A program made the translations under genes and the position numbers. Below, piece after piece: positions 1 through 59,296 of a DNA stretch of 64,000 nt. The stretch lies in contig CM053260.1 in the NCBI GenBank assembly GCA_028583405.1, forward strand, positions 19,918,813-19,982,812, in the 5' to 3' direction. The number at the start of each line of letters is the position of its first letter. Position 1 is the first letter of the stretch. The notes under the pieces are model-generated. The model was not told the DNA's origin and did no database searches. It was given only the letters and a program-made list of their open reading frames with translations. This stretch comes from Pogonophryne albipinna. Lineage: Eukaryota > Chordata > Actinopteri > Perciformes > Artedidraconidae.

Positions 1-1960
1 TGAGGGGAAATGGGGCCCAGCCAGGAAACTGCACAAAACAGAATAAGAATTAGAGAAATGTGCAATTACATATTTCATTTGCAGGCAAGCAGTATTATAT
101 TCATATTGTGTACTAAAATAAGAATATTATGCTGCTGCAACAAAAACTATTTCCCAAATTGGGATCAATAAAGTACCATCTTATCTTATCTTATTATTGG
201 ATATAATGCATGAAAAAACATAACAAATTATGTTGTCAATTTCCTTTTAATTCCAGAAACATTTGTATTAGACTTAGAACCAGTGGATTAAACCTGTGAA
301 GTCAGACTGTAGTTTACAGAATCAAATTAACATAAAACATGTGGTTTATTTTACTCTTAGGCATAATAGCTCACTCTTTATTTTATATGTTTTTATAATA
401 TCTAAGGTAAAGGCATAGGGATTGGTTAATGTTCACTTGTAAATTAGTAAACCTAATGTTATAAAAGAAGATCTCTAAAAAAGCTGTAAAGCTGTTATCA
501 AACGATAGGCATTTTCTGTGTGGAGAAGCAATACTGATATGTAAAAGGATGAATGAATTGAAAACAAGTAGGAATACTAGAGGGGAAAAAAATCCCAAAT
601 ACAGAGAAAGTAAAAAACCCTAGTTGCTAAGAAAGACAACAAGCTTACTTTTACTAAAGCAAACATAATATATTTTCTGTCTTTCATTCAAAAACACTAT
701 CTGCATTTAAGGTACATTGCATATTTATTGTAAAATGACTGTCCAAATATGTCCTGCTTTTATTTCACCAACCTAAATCCACCAGTGTTTGCTACCAGTT
801 GTTTTTAATGTTGTTTTTATGACATCAGACATCAAGCTGTTGACTGAACAGTGCACAATGGTCCAGAAATAAACATGTTGTAAGAGTGGATGTTATTTTC
901 CCCCCTCTCAAACACAATGGAGGTTGTGTAGGTGGGGTTCATGCAGACAGACTGTAGACATCAGATTCAAACAAACACAACAATAAGAGCCACAAATGGA
1001 CTCTCCAGTTTAATTCAGATGAACAATGTTTGTCTAAAAATACAGTGAGCTTGTTAGTCACTGTGAGGTGAACTTGTCAGGACCGATAATGGCCGATACG
1101 TTCATTCACCTGGCCGTGTGCAAACAGGTCTGCACCAGATCTGCAGTATAATCCACGTTTACCTAGCAACAACTGTTTGCTTTACACTGAGGCACTCACT
1201 CCGTCACACAGAAACACACAGCTGATGAGCCACAGAAATATAAGCTAAGGTGGACACTCTTTGTTGCAGGTAGGCATGGTTTCATTACAGAGGAGTGCAT
1301 CTTTGACTTTCATTGATTCTCGGCTGCCTCTGTCTTTATCTCTGAGCTGTGAGGGTGTGTGTGTTTCCCTACAGGCTGATCATCCACTTTGAGGACAAAC
1401 ACACCAACGCACAGAAACACATACACATTATTTCACTCAAATTAGGTCAGAGGTCTGAGCGGGGGCTAATTATCTTTCCAGAATGTGAAGGAAAGTCCGG
1501 GCTTTTAGCTGGAGGAGGATGACGCAGATGAAGCTGCCACCTCGACAGACGGTAACTCAACCAAAACCAATTAAGTGTGGCAAATACATGTGAGGACCTC
1601 GACTGCACTTCCTGCTCATCTCAGAGCACTATATGGCCCAGTGACGATAACAGTGTTATATAGCTTTTTCACAATTACTCAACGAGTAATACTACTACTA
1701 CTTGAGTGTATACTACATACAGTTTTTTGCAAGACTTTTAAAAGTGATGTTGAAATTGTTTCATATATTCAAAGTCATTTATGCTGAAACAACTCATTAT
1801 CAGACACACAACAGCAGTTGATTGGACTCCATGTCACCCGTCGACCCCGTGAAATCTGCTGCCTGTGACACTCAACAAGGACTCATGGTTGCCATGCCAA
1901 CCTCCTCCTTTTGTCATCTTTGTTGTCGTTGTGGCCATCAGACAGAAACTGTGTGAGAAA
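1..1960. other. Upstream flank, no gene recognised
   Basis: AT-rich sequence with only short ORFs of no recognisable family. Apart from the LINE-like tail near 150-193 I see no exon, RNA gene or clear promoter here. Confidence 0.6.
150..193 (+). repeat. LINE 3' tail with TATCT-type repeats
   Basis: The segment reads 'gggatcaataaagtacc' and then short 'atctt' repeats, the usual 3' end of teleost L2/Rex-like retrotransposons. Only the tail is recognisable; upstream coding sequence is missing. Confidence 0.5.
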
Positions 1961-2176
1961 TTACATTACATTAAATGTTACTTGTTAGATGCTTTTATTC
2001 AAAGTGATTTACATACTAAATACTGTGGGCAATCCCCACAGGAGCAATTTGGGGTGAAGTGCGGGGTCAGCATGTCATTGTGAAGGGACACAACGACATG
2101 CTGAATGCAGCGGGGTTTGAACCTGTGACCCCCTCATCTGAACACCAAGGCTCTATCCACTGCGCCACATGCCTCC
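1961..2176 (-). repeat. tRNA-derived SINE, reverse orientation
   Basis: Read on the minus strand it starts ggaggcatgtggcgcagtgg (box A-like), continues through 'ggttcaaacccc' (box B-like) and ends with a tail resembling 'ttggataaaagc' and 'atgtaatgtaa'. The same family occurs on the plus strand at 36198. The head is tRNA-like but does not fold as a mature tRNA, so it is a retroposon and not a tRNA gene. Confidence 0.8.
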
Positions 2177-4362
2177 AAACAAGAGTTACTATATGATGCA
2201 GTACACTGAGGTTCAATTACTTTGCCTGATTATCTCCTAATGGATGAACGGGTGTTTTCCAGCCTCTCATTAGATGGGATAACTTTCCTATTAAAGGCTA
2301 AACAGGACATTTATGGAGGCCCTTCCTTTTCTATTAACAATTTACATTATTTCCTTTAATAATTATTAGGCAAGGCAAGGCAAGGCACGTTTATTTATAT
2401 AGCAACTTTCAACACTAAACAATTCAAGTGCATTACAAAAAAGGTGTACTTTTCTCTCTTTTTTGTTTAGTGTCAATGTGGATTTTGTGCGTGTTTTTTT
2501 GCTGTGTTACATATTATATGAATGTAAAAGGCTGTATTTTATGGTGGTAAAAACATAAATGGTGGGGAAGAAAAGGAGAACAGTAAATAGTAAAACAACA
2601 AAAGTAGAAAAGAAGGAAATAAAAATACACTAATATTGACATGGACACATACAATGGTAAGGAATACATCAATAATAGATATTACAAAAGCTGCTAAGAA
2701 GTAAGACAACAAATTGTTTAATCATTGTTAAAGGACTACCTGCTGTCATTGAGAAGTGAAGTATAGAGAAGAAGCAGAAGTCACATTGTTTGTTTAATAA
2801 CTCCCTGTGTAAATGTTTCAGCTGTTGTAAATATGAGTAAGGCTATAAACAGAACGAGCAAAGGTTACAGATATTTTATTCATCCATGTCCACAACGCTC
2901 GAGCAGTGTTACAAATGTCATCTGTTATCAGAAGCTGCTGTAAAGATGTCGTCCTGGTGTCAGTCCGATTGGCATCACTTTGCAGGTGATAGACTGTTCC
3001 TCTCTGGGGAGACGTGACAGGGTTCACAGAGTTATCAGGAGGTGTGAAGGTCAGACGGACTGTGTCTCTGAAGGGCATCAGAGCGACGGGTCGATGCTCA
3101 GACATACAAGACCTCACGTTCATCCACCACTGAAGACAGAGATAAAGGACAATGGACCCACAGGAAGTGCACCAATCTGACAGGAAGTGTGCTGAATTTA
3201 TTATTATTATTGTGTGTAATCAGTTGGCTCTCATATCCTGCCTTGATACAGAATCAATTTACATGTCACTCAATTCTGTGTTGTCATTCTGAAGTCTGCT
3301 TTCCTTTTAGCAAACAACTATATGGTCTAAAATCTCATAGATATTGTCTCATAGAAAAAAACTGCTCCAGTAAGAAACAGATGGGGATACATTTGTTGAA
3401 ATGTATCATGTTTGTCATACAGTGGTCAAGATTTGTTAAATCACATATTTGTTTTACAGTTTCTAAAATGTGTGAAGAAATACTGATAAAACAGATGCCA
3501 AAGGTCAATAAACACGACAGTAAGAGCTTATGACAGTACACTGTAGTCCAAGAACCAACATTAGAAATCCCCCATATATATATTCATATTAATTGATGTA
3601 CACAGAGAAAAATAATGCTTGCTATAAAAAGAAGATCATAAAAAACGATGTCAGCCATCAGAAAGTAGTCCCATGATTTAATATCAGTTAATATAAATAG
3701 GTTTGGATATTTTTTTCAATATGGAGCTCGTTCCATTATTTTGGTGTTTACATTTTACGGTGTCTTGTTCCTCTTTATTGGGGCTGCTGGCAGTCCCTTT
3801 GTTGGCCACCAGAGGGCAGTGTTGTTCTAAATAAAGGCTCCAGCTCTTTGAGAGGAAGAGGATAACATCAGCAGTGAGTCAACTGTTTTTCGGACTGTGG
3901 GGCGTGTCCGTCATGCCCCAAAACAGTGTGTACGTGTGGTTGTGTGTGTTCTTCCTGTGTTTCATGTTGGTTTAATAGTGTTGCTTCACATGCATTGAAT
4001 CACGCAGTAACTTCAGTTTGTAAAGACCCTTCGATCCAACATCCTTCACATGATCACATCTGTATTTCAGCATTTCCCTCGTCTTGTCTGAACTAGTACC
4101 ACCAAGTTCTGTGAACATCAAGTAGAAAAAAGACTTTACTTGCTGCAGCTCCATGTTTAATTGGCCTACATACAAACGCGAAAACATTTGCTGGTGCCAG
4201 CTTTCACTTCGATCAATCATCAGAGCCGAAAGCTTTCTCAGCAGGTGGGGCCACTTATTTTTGTTCCAAGGGGCAGATCAGCGTGAATAGTCATAACACA
4301 ACAGTGCACAACAGAGGACGCAGAAGCACAATTAAAATCGTCTATCCACCCGTGTTTTCAAG
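2177..4362. other. Flank upstream of CAST; probable promoter region near its end
   Basis: Contains a short SINE-like fragment at about 2373-2415 (repeated 'aaggc', then 'acgtttatttatatagca') and short ORFs that I cannot assign. The promoter for the first exon at 4363 should lie in the last few hundred bases, but I see no decisive TATA or Inr signal. The 'aataaagg' at 3831 is isolated and I attach no gene to it. Confidence 0.45.
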
Positions 4363-50866
<46,504 letters not shown>

Positions 50867-51751
50867 ACCACTGGGTAAGGATTGTTCTCATCTTATGCAC
50901 GATTTCTCCTGATAAAATCTGAGGATAAAGTGCTGACTGCTGAACATGTGTTGCAGGTTGTCAGAGCAATATGACCCCCCGGCCACAGACTTCAGCTGCT
51001 CTCTGGATAATGATTCTATTTTTTCTAAATCGCCTAGAATGTATACTGGATGAAAGACAAACCAACACACACACACACACACACTGCATGTGGCGCCTCT
51101 TTTGCTTGGTTTCACATGTATTTAAGTATGTAAGATGTTGGTTTTCTGTGGAGAATATGAAAAGACTGTTGAAACAAGATGGAGAATAGAAGAATGAGAA
51201 AGACAGAGGGGGAAAATGGCGGGAAGAAGAGAGAAAGTCAGGTGATAATCTTTAGTTTTTGTTGGTTGGTGGTTTGAGCGTGCTGATGAGAGGAAGGCGC
51301 CTCCTGTCAGAGTCCTGCATGAACATGTCAGCTGACAGTTGTTCACACACTAATATTACAACTGCTGTGATGTTGGTTGGAGCGGAGGGGGGTGTATCGT
51401 ATCGGGATGTTTGTGCAATCTTGATGTACACAGAAAAGCAAATTTTTCTATCATGATCAGATGCCATTAATACACTAGTGTACAGCTTAGTTTGCTTTCT
51501 ATTTTGGACAACACATAATTACATATGTGGAGGTTTCCAGGAGCTTAATTATATATCCTAGGGCTTCTCGCAAATACCTTTACATTTCTATAGAGAAATA
51601 TCTGTTTTAAAAAAAAGAAGAAGGGTCTTTTGTATGCATTTGGCCTTGTAGAAAAAATAATTGCTTGTGTCCAGAGGTGCACGTAGTGAACTGAGGTGGC
51701 TCCAAGCTTTTTTTAACTGTCTTTGTTTGTATAATGTAAAAAAAAAAAGTA

Positions 51752-51757
51752 AATAAA
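51752..51757 (+). terminator. Candidate poly(A) signal, proximal
   Basis: AATAAA within an A-rich stretch. Confidence 0.45.
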
Positions 51758-51902
51758 AAAAGTTTTTGCTCTATTAAAGACAACACTGTAAAGTCCAAAA
51801 TCAATATACGGCACCCTTGTTTTAATTTTTTCATGGCAAAGGTTTTGTGTGGGAGTGAGTCATAACATGTGAGATGTATTTTAGATGAGGGAATGCTAAT
51901 TC

Positions 51903-51908
51903 AATAAA
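51903..51908 (+). terminator. Candidate poly(A) signal, distal
   Basis: AATAAA followed about 40 nt later by a GT-rich stretch (gtctggtgtgtgtgtgtg), as expected of a cleavage site with a downstream element. Confidence 0.65.
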
Positions 51909-51930
51909 TAAAAATATGTAAAAACGGTGT

Positions 51931-54179
51931 TGTATGTAGAGTCTGGTGTGTGTGTGTGTGTGTCGAAAGAGAGAAACAGAAACTAACATGAACCGCTTTA
52001 ATATGTGAAAAAATACAACAGGACATTTATACGCACTGAACGGGAACCGCATCTCTTAAAAAACGATCTTTCTTTGCTCCTGACTTTATGGTTTTTCACT
52101 CTGCATGCACTTCCTTTTGACTCTGAGGGGCTCACAAACAAATGATTTGCTCAAACTTCATGTAAAACTTAATATTCATGCCCTAAGACCGTAAATGATA
52201 GATGGGGTTGCAAATGTGAAAAAAATACATAATAATAAACATGAATATAAACACAATTTTGGTTTTTGATTGAGTGACAATATATTTTATTTGTACAAAA
52301 TGTCAAGTTACAACAAATCTAAAAAGTAGGATGATTCACAAAAACTGTACATCCAATTAAAATCTATATCAAATAGTTTTACTATCTGGGTCTGATAACT
52401 CTGAACCCAACGACATACCCATTACAAAACATGCTACTTTGAAGGGAAATATTTTACTAAATAAAAATCAAACTCTAAAATGTTCAATAGCAAATTATGT
52501 TTATATCTTTAGTTTTATAAGTAAAGGAAGGTGCCATTCTACATAGGCTTACTTCTAAAATTCTCAGGACTTCAGTGTGTTTTATGATCAATATTCGGAT
52601 GAATAGACATTTCATTTCAAGTTATTCCAATTAGAGTTCGATCTAAATGTGAAAGCAGTGCACTGCATTATTGACGTTATCAATGCAGGTAAAACTTTGA
52701 CGATGAAGATATTTGAAAGTATTTATAAACTGAACATTTTCTTTATTAACTATCAAAAACAATGAAAATGTTTAAGCAGAAAAACAGTGACCATGAATGT
52801 GATTAAGCTGAAATAAGACAGTAAAAAAAATGCTGTTGGATGAAAAGAAAATAATTGTTACCATTTGCATCAAACATGACTCTTGGTCATCAGTTGTTTT
52901 CCAGGAGCCATCACCGGTCTGTGTGGGATAAACAAGGTATTTACAGTGGCGTTTTTATATGTACAAAAGTGGTGGGGCACGAACAACTTAGATGTGTATA
53001 AGCTTCTGGTGCTTTTTTAAACACGTAAAGTTTAAGGGACATGAAAAAAAAAAAAAATAGAGAGAGAGAGAAAAAAGTCGGGATAAAGGGTTAGTTTCTC
53101 GTGCGCACGAGAAAGTTTCTCGTGCGCACGAGAAAGTTTCTCGTGCTCACGAGAAACTAACCCGTTATCCCGATTTTTTTTTCTATGGAGAAAGTTACCG
53201 CTGCGCCAAGGAGGAAGTGGAGCACACAGGAGGAGACAACCATTTCATTGCAACATTGCATGTTTACGTGGGGATATGCCATTGCATACATTATTTGAGG
53301 GGGGGGGGGGGTCCTCTGTCTCCTGTTTTTCCTCTCTCTCTTTTTTGTTGTTGTTCATGTCCCTTTAGGACTTTAGGACTTTGTTACAGCAAAAAGTAAT
53401 ACATTACTGTAATGCGTTACACCAACACTGCTTACAGCCAATCAGCTCTCTGAATGATGAGATGACGTTTGGTGGGGTTGCAGCACTTTGCCCCACTGGT
53501 GATTATTTTTTTGCCGCACACTTTGAATAGAAAAATTATCTGAGCATGCGCAGTGTAGTTTTTACATCACCCATTCATTTTGACAGCAGCCCCACCTAGT
53601 GTCAGCAGAAAGTATAACTTTTTAGGAGTATAACTTAATACTAATGCAGTTACTTTGGTGTGAATAAATTCAATCGAAAAGGATTGCAGGGCCGTAGATA
53701 CATTTAAAAACACAGATATGCCCTCGTTTCGAACGTGACACTGCCTTTAAAAAAAAAATAAGAATTATCTTTCCTCCAAAAATAATCATGGGATTAGTAC
53801 GGTATTTATTAACACTTTATTTTAGGGGTGTGTAATTCCTTATAGTATCCCCCCAAAATAAATCTGCTAAGAATGTGTTAATTATTACGGGAAAAAGGAG
53901 AAAGTTCAGACAGAAAATTAAGTTAGAGTTTGGTATGTAATGTTTATGCGCAATTTTTGATTTAAAGAGAAGTTTCATTCAAAGAACATTTCAGATTAAA
54001 ATATGCAGAATCGAATATTAAATATACATGTATTTTTTTAAAACAACACATACAACACTTTTGGTGTCAGGGTTGGGTGGCTTAAGTATTTCTAATTGGA
54101 AAGACTATGTTGAATAAATAGAAAACTACTTACTTTCTTTTGTTATGGTGTGGGCATCTCCGTGTCCTTACGTCTACAT
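51931..54179. other. Intergenic, one palindromic element, otherwise unrecognised
   Basis: AT-rich sequence. A fragment resembling the TAACG-type hAT ends ('gtaatgcgttacaccaacac') lies at about 53400-53430. No gene was recognised. Confidence 0.5.
53027..53382. mobile_element. Second copy of the palindrome-bearing element family
   Basis: Shares with 18861-19471 the 'gggacatgaaaaaaa' end, the 'ggataa..ggttagtttctcgtg' hairpin, 'gagaaagttaccg' and the segment 'tgcgccaaggaggaagtgga'. Here the gtttctcgtgcgcacgagaa palindrome unit is repeated three times. Confidence 0.7.
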
Positions 54180-55248
54180 TAGGGATGGGAATTTGAAAGC
54201 AAATGTATATTCGAATATTCGACCCCCCAAAAAACGGTTAACCGGTTAACCGAAATGTACATATCCTATAAAAAAAAAATTGGGTAAAAATATTTTTCAG
54301 AATTCTTTTTGGAAAAAAAATGTTTTACCCAATTTTTTTTCAATAATTTTATAGAAATACATACATGTTCAAATAAGTGTAGAAACCAAGTCGAATTTGT
54401 CAAATGTATTGAACCGGTGATCACAGTTTGACAGCTATAGGCCTACAGCTTTCATGTGCGGAGGCGATTCACAATCAGGCCAGCTGTAGAGAAGACCCTC
54501 TCAGCTGGAACGGAGGTTGCGGGTATAGCAAGGTATAGCATCTATATATAGGTTTAATTTGGCATAGTTTGACCTCTACACCGCACTCACTAACCTGGTC
54601 GAAATATTTCCACACATTACTCCTTTTTGACGCCATGTCTGTTGTGTAGGACTCTTCTTGGAGTGTAAATAATTACCGGACTATGACTGGTAAAATATGT
54701 TGAATACCGGCAAAACTAAATCTCTCCAGTCAAAATGTCTGTACTTTGCCGCCACACACGGTTGCCAAGCAGCGCTTATTGTTGTTTAGGCTGGCCACTC
54801 ATGTGTCGCGAGTGTGTTGACAGGGGGCGGGGGAGCACGCTCATGAACTGTTAGCGCCGGAACCTCGCAACGGCTACAGAGCTCATTTGCGCCACATTTG
54901 GGCCTAAAATGAGGTTTGAGTCTGCGTGATCTGCGTGTAGGGAGGGGCAGCAGCCATATCATTAGCTAGAACTAGCTAGATCTGATGGATTTGGACATAA
55001 ACGCGAGTGAAGTATAACCGGACACGAGAGAGAGAGATCAGCACCTTTAGACGTCACCTAACACATTTAGCTATGGCGCTGTCGTATACATATACATTGA
55101 ATTATTCAATTTGATAATATGTAATCAACTTAGGAATCACTCCCAAAAAAAAAATTATTAAAAAAAAAAAAAAATTATAAAAATGTTCATAACTCATATT
55201 CGAATGCCTGAATAATTTCGAATATTCGATTAATCGTTCCCATCCCTA
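54180..55248 (-). mobile_element. hAT element with transposase C-terminal remnant
   Basis: Termini TAGGGATGGGAA / TTCCCATCCCTA and exact target duplication GTCTACAT (54172-54179 and 55249-55256). On the minus strand, 54452-54514 encodes VPAERVFSTAGLIVNRLRT then a stop, which is the hAT dimerisation-domain (hATC) signature. The rest of the transposase is missing. Confidence 0.9.
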
Positions 55249-55426
55249 GTCTACATTACATCAAGAATTATCAGACATTTTACAAATCTTTATAAACATC
55301 AAAATCAAGAAAAGCAGAAAACAAATCTTGGGGAACATTTGCAGAATTTCATCATTTATTTCTTCTTTAAAAAAGAAGCATTTTCAGGGTTTTTATCATG
55401 GGTTTTAGATATGAGATGAATGTACG

Positions 55427-55501
55427 GCCTTGGGTACTGCTGATGCTCTGGACTTTTTGTCTGGAGACTTCATGGACTCCTCATCAGCTCCTCCTGCACA
55501 G
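55427..55501 (+). pseudogene. CAST copy 2: subdomain C exon, acceptor lost
   Basis: Encodes [20 protein letters not shown], then PPAQ, as at 37434. The duplication breakpoint falls inside the exon, so no AG acceptor precedes it. Confidence 0.85.
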
Positions 55502-55616
55502 GTACATTGTGGATATCTCACACATGCATATGTTTTGAGTAAAGTAGTGTACAAATATTGCAGGAATACAGTATCTTACATTATCTCTTTAACGTGGTCT
55601 TTGTTGGTTGTTGCAG

Positions 55617-55708
55617 AAAGCCCTGTTGTGGCTGTGTGTCCTCCTGCTAACAAATTCATGCAGGAGAAAATCCCTGATGATTTCTCTCTGGAGGCTGCAA
55701 CTGCCACG
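55617..55708 (+). pseudogene. CAST copy 2: linker exon with 1-nt deletion
   Basis: The first copy reads AAAGCCCCTGTTG, this one AAAGCCCTGTTG. The exon is 92 nt instead of 93 and shifts frame. Splice sites are preserved. Confidence 0.9.
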
Positions 55709-56225
55709 GTACAGCACACTCACATATCTCTGATCCAGTGTAATGTTGATCATCTTCGTTCATCAAGGATACAAAACAAAGAAAAAGAGGATTGTTGTTA
55801 TGACTGACTTTGGCTCATTTGTACTTTTTTGAAAGTATCAAAGTGTTCCCCATGCAAACAGAAACTAGAAGCAATAAGGCAGCATACAGATTTGCAAAAA
55901 ACAGCTTTGTGTACTCTGGCCCAGTGGCTCTTGGAGATGACATCATGCTCACACTAAAAACACTAAAATGCTGTTATCAAGCAGGTATAACAATTCCGTA
56001 ATAATTCACCCAGCCAATTACTCAACCTGTGATACCTTGAATTAATGAAGACAAATATTTTCTCGCAAAGGTTTGATTGATATAACTATATGGGGGCAAC
56101 AGCAAAAATATCTAAACATCTATTTCCAAACTACTTGTGCACTTTAGAGGTATCATTTAGCAGTTGAATACTCATTACTTCACAAAAACATGCATTTTCG
56201 CTGCTTTAATATTTAATACACTTCT

Positions 56226-58411
56226 CCCTGCTGAAAAATCTGCTTAGACCAACTTAGCTGGTCAGGGGTTTTGGACACTTTAGCTGGCCAGGATGGCTGG
56301 TTCAGCAGGTTTAGCTGGTGCACCAGCCAAACCAGCTGAACCAGCCATCCTGGCCAGCTAAAAAAAACAGCATACTGGTCACCAGCATCCATCTATCACC
56401 AGCTTATGTTTAATAATAGTATTAAATATACCATGCTGGAAGCTTACCATGATTCCAGGTGACCAGCATACATTGTTTAAATACTGGTATGATTATTTAA
56501 ACCAGAGAACATAAATATATTACAAAGATTCATTGTGTCATGTATTCTGGTATCTACCAACATAAAGACATTGTATAGTGTTCACAACAGTATTTTAATT
56601 TAATAAATAGCAATACATAGCTAGTTAATATAATAAAAATACACAGTAACAATACACTAATTATACAAATAACAACCAACCTGCAATCAAACATAAATAT
56701 ATTATCTAAAACAGGTGCATTTGATTTAAAATAAAAGTAATAAATATAATTCAATATTTAAATGGTAACAAAAACAGTAACACTATGTATGATTAGAAAA
56801 AGGCAACAAAGAAAGTGTTTTTGATTTTTTCTTCCATAATGTTTCCGGTTGCGTAGCGTCCCGCCTTTTCCAATCTGGCCTGCATTTCTGTCTGTTGAAG
56901 CCACTTCTTGAAGCAAACTGAAAAGAAATGTACAGATATAATAATAATAATAATAATGATATTTATATAGCGCCTTTCAAGGGACCCAAGTTCGCTGTAC
57001 ATGGTAATATAATAAATAAGTACACTGTAAAAAGAAAACTTGACATTTACGTTAACATTTGGGCTGCTGTGGTTGCCAGAACTTGACCGTTAAAGGATGG
57101 TAAAATACATTACAAATTACAGTTGGTTGGCATAGACGTTACAGTCAACAATTGCTTATGGTGAATTACAAAGGCAAAAACCAATAGAGCTAGTGTACAT
57201 GGTGCAGCTGTATTATCTGGGAAATAGAAGAATCGGATCAGGATTCGGTATTGGCAGACAATCAATATCAAATGAATAGGATCATTTAGCATCAGCCTTT
57301 GATCACCTGTTCACAGACTTGCAGCCTAAATACAAAGATAACTCCACTCCTCTCCTACCACTCTTACCTCTAATAAGCCTTGGTAGAACTAGTGTCCGAG
57401 TCATAGGGTCCAGGACTGACTGAAGACATGTGGAACAGAGTCCCAGACAGGCATGGTTCCATGTTCAGGGAACTGGAACTTTGAACAGGTGTTTTCATAT
57501 TTTCTGCCTGAAGATTCACAAGTTCCTGAATCCTTATCCGATTCTTCTATTTCCCAGATAATACAGCTGCACCATGTACACTAGCTCTATTTGTTTTTGC
57601 CATTGTAATTCATAAGCAATTGTTGACTGTAACGTCTATGCCAACCAACTGTAATTTGTAATGTATTTTACGATACGGCTACGGTCAAGTTCTGGCAACC
57701 ACAGCAGCCCAAATGTTAACGTAAAATGTCAAGTTTTCTTTTTACAGTGTACTTATATCTGTACATTTCTTTTCAGTTTGCTTCAAGAAGTGGCTTCAAC
57801 AGACAGAAGTGCAGGCCAGATTGGGAAAGGCTGGACGCTACACAACGGGAAACATTATGGACATGAACAAGGAAAAACAAAAAACACTCTTTGTTGCCTT
57901 TTTCTAATCATATATAGTGTTACTGTTTTTGTTACCATTTAAATATTGAATTATATTTATTACTTTTATTTTAAATCAAATGCACCTGTTTTATATAATA
58001 TATTTATCTTTGATGTAGAGGTTGATTTGCAGGTTGGTTTTATTATATTAACTAGCTATTTATTACATTACAATACTGTTATGAACACTAATGTCTTTAT
58101 ATTTTGTACCAGAATACATGACACAATGAATCTTTGTAATATATTTATGTTTTCTGGTTTAAATAATCATACCATTGTATACCATTGTATACTGGTCACC
58201 TGGAATCCTGGTAAGCTTCCAGCATGGTATATTTAATACTATAATTAAACATAAGCTGGTGATAGACGGATGCTGGTGACCAGCCGCTGGTATGCTGTTT
58301 TTTTTAGCTGGCAAGGATGGCTGGTTCAGCTGGTTTGGCTGGTGGCCGGTTTATCTGGTTTAAACCAGCTGAACCGGCCACCAGCTAAACCAGCCATCCT
58401 GGTGTCCCCAG
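56226..58411. mobile_element. Large inverted-repeat (foldback) element
   Basis: The left arm (about 56345-57240) is the reverse complement of the right arm (about 57540-58315), with a central segment of about 300 bp. Minus-strand FKKWLQQTEMQARLEKAGRY on the left matches plus-strand FKKWLQQTEVQARLGKAGRY on the right. Both ends carry 'accagctgaaccagccatcc' minisatellite hairpins. It replaces the part of CAST between the first two duplicated blocks. Confidence 0.85.
56941..57018. mobile_element. Short insertion in one arm only
   Basis: An (ATA)n run then 'tttatatagcgcctttcaag' interrupts the left arm, while the right arm reads straight across. It was therefore inserted after the palindrome formed. 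Confidence 0.7.
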
Positions 58412-58435
58412 CTCAGACCTGAGGACATCATCTCG
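58412..58435 (+). pseudogene. CAST copy 2: last 8 codons of an A exon behind a new AG
   Basis: Encodes LRPEDIIS with donor GTAGGA. The preceding 'gtccccag' comes from the flanking element and happens to give an acceptor in phase 0. Confidence 0.6.
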
Positions 58436-58567
58436 GTAGGAGCACAAACACTCTCAGAGCTCGCAGCCTTCAGGACACCTTCTGCTGTTGGCATATCGGT
58501 AGCATTTGAGTCAGTTTCTCACAGAAAGACTCAACAGGCATTATTATCTCCTCAACTTTTTTTTTAG

Positions 58568-58684
58568 GAGGGCAAACACAAGAAGGAGATGGGTGTATTT
58601 GTAGGAGAGAGGGAAGACTCAATTGCTCCAGGATACAGGTTGAATAAGGAGGAACACAAAAAGCTGCCTGTTCCTAAACCTGAG
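58568..58684 (+). pseudogene. CAST copy 2: subdomain B exon with APGYR
   Basis: 39 open codons as at 39220, but the motif reads SIAPGYR (Glu to Gly) and KKEK is KKEM. Splice sites are intact. Confidence 0.85.
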
Positions 58685-58803
58685 GTGAGACTGAGTCAAA
58701 TGTGTTTTACGGCTCTTATAGTTTCACCGTAATGTGATGAGTATGTTATTAATAGATATTTTGTCTTTCTTTCCTTTGTTTCCCTCCTCCCCTCCACATG
58801 CAG

Positions 58804-58881
58804 CCCACCATGGGTACTGCTGATGCTCTGGACTTTTTGTCTGGAGGCTTCACGGATTCCTCGTCAGCTCCTCCTGCACAG
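58804..58881 (+). pseudogene. CAST copy 2: subdomain C exon
   Basis: 26 open codons [20 protein letters not shown]..., matching 39456 with one change (SGSF to SGGF). Splice sites are intact. Confidence 0.85.
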
Positions 58882-59296
58882 GTACAGTGTGGATCTGTTA
58901 CTGTTGAGAGCAGACACTAATATAAGAATATGACAGATTATCTCATCAACTGTCAACTCTTTCGGCCACTGCAGTTTCACCTGTGGCTACAGTATACTAT
59001 ATGACCTAAGCAATAAAGCAGCATGCAGATTTGTGACAATCTGCTGTCCTGCTTGCGGCTTTGTGAAACTGTAGTTTGGAACAGTGGCTCTTGTGGCTAA
59101 ATGCTAACATTTGCATGCAAACATGCTCACCGTGACAACACAAACATGTAAGCATTCTACCATGTTCGCTGATTAACACAAACTGAGGCTGAAAATGATA
59201 TTCCCTATTCATGATTACCAGCTTAAGAAGCAAACATACACAGCTACAGTTAGAAATTGATATAAAGTGTAATGTCATCCGTGTTGTCTGGTGTAG

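Larger units (their letters stand above)
50867..51930 (+). other. CAST 3' UTR with an 82-bp intron
   Basis: After the stop, CTGG|GTAAGG at 50874/50875 and 'tgtgttgcag' at 50947-50956 define a short intron. It starts 8 nt after the stop, too close to trigger decay. The UTR continues to the poly(A) signals below. Confidence 0.65.

Noticed and set aside
2818..3180. 101- and 66-codon ORFs upstream of CAST
   Set aside because: Antiparallel overlapping frames with no recognisable motif or regulatory context.
55430..55807. 125-codon ORF reading through a copy-2 intron
   Set aside because: It starts at a non-ATG codon and runs through intron sequence matching copy 1. The apparent frame continuity is a by-product of the 1-nt deletion in the next exon.
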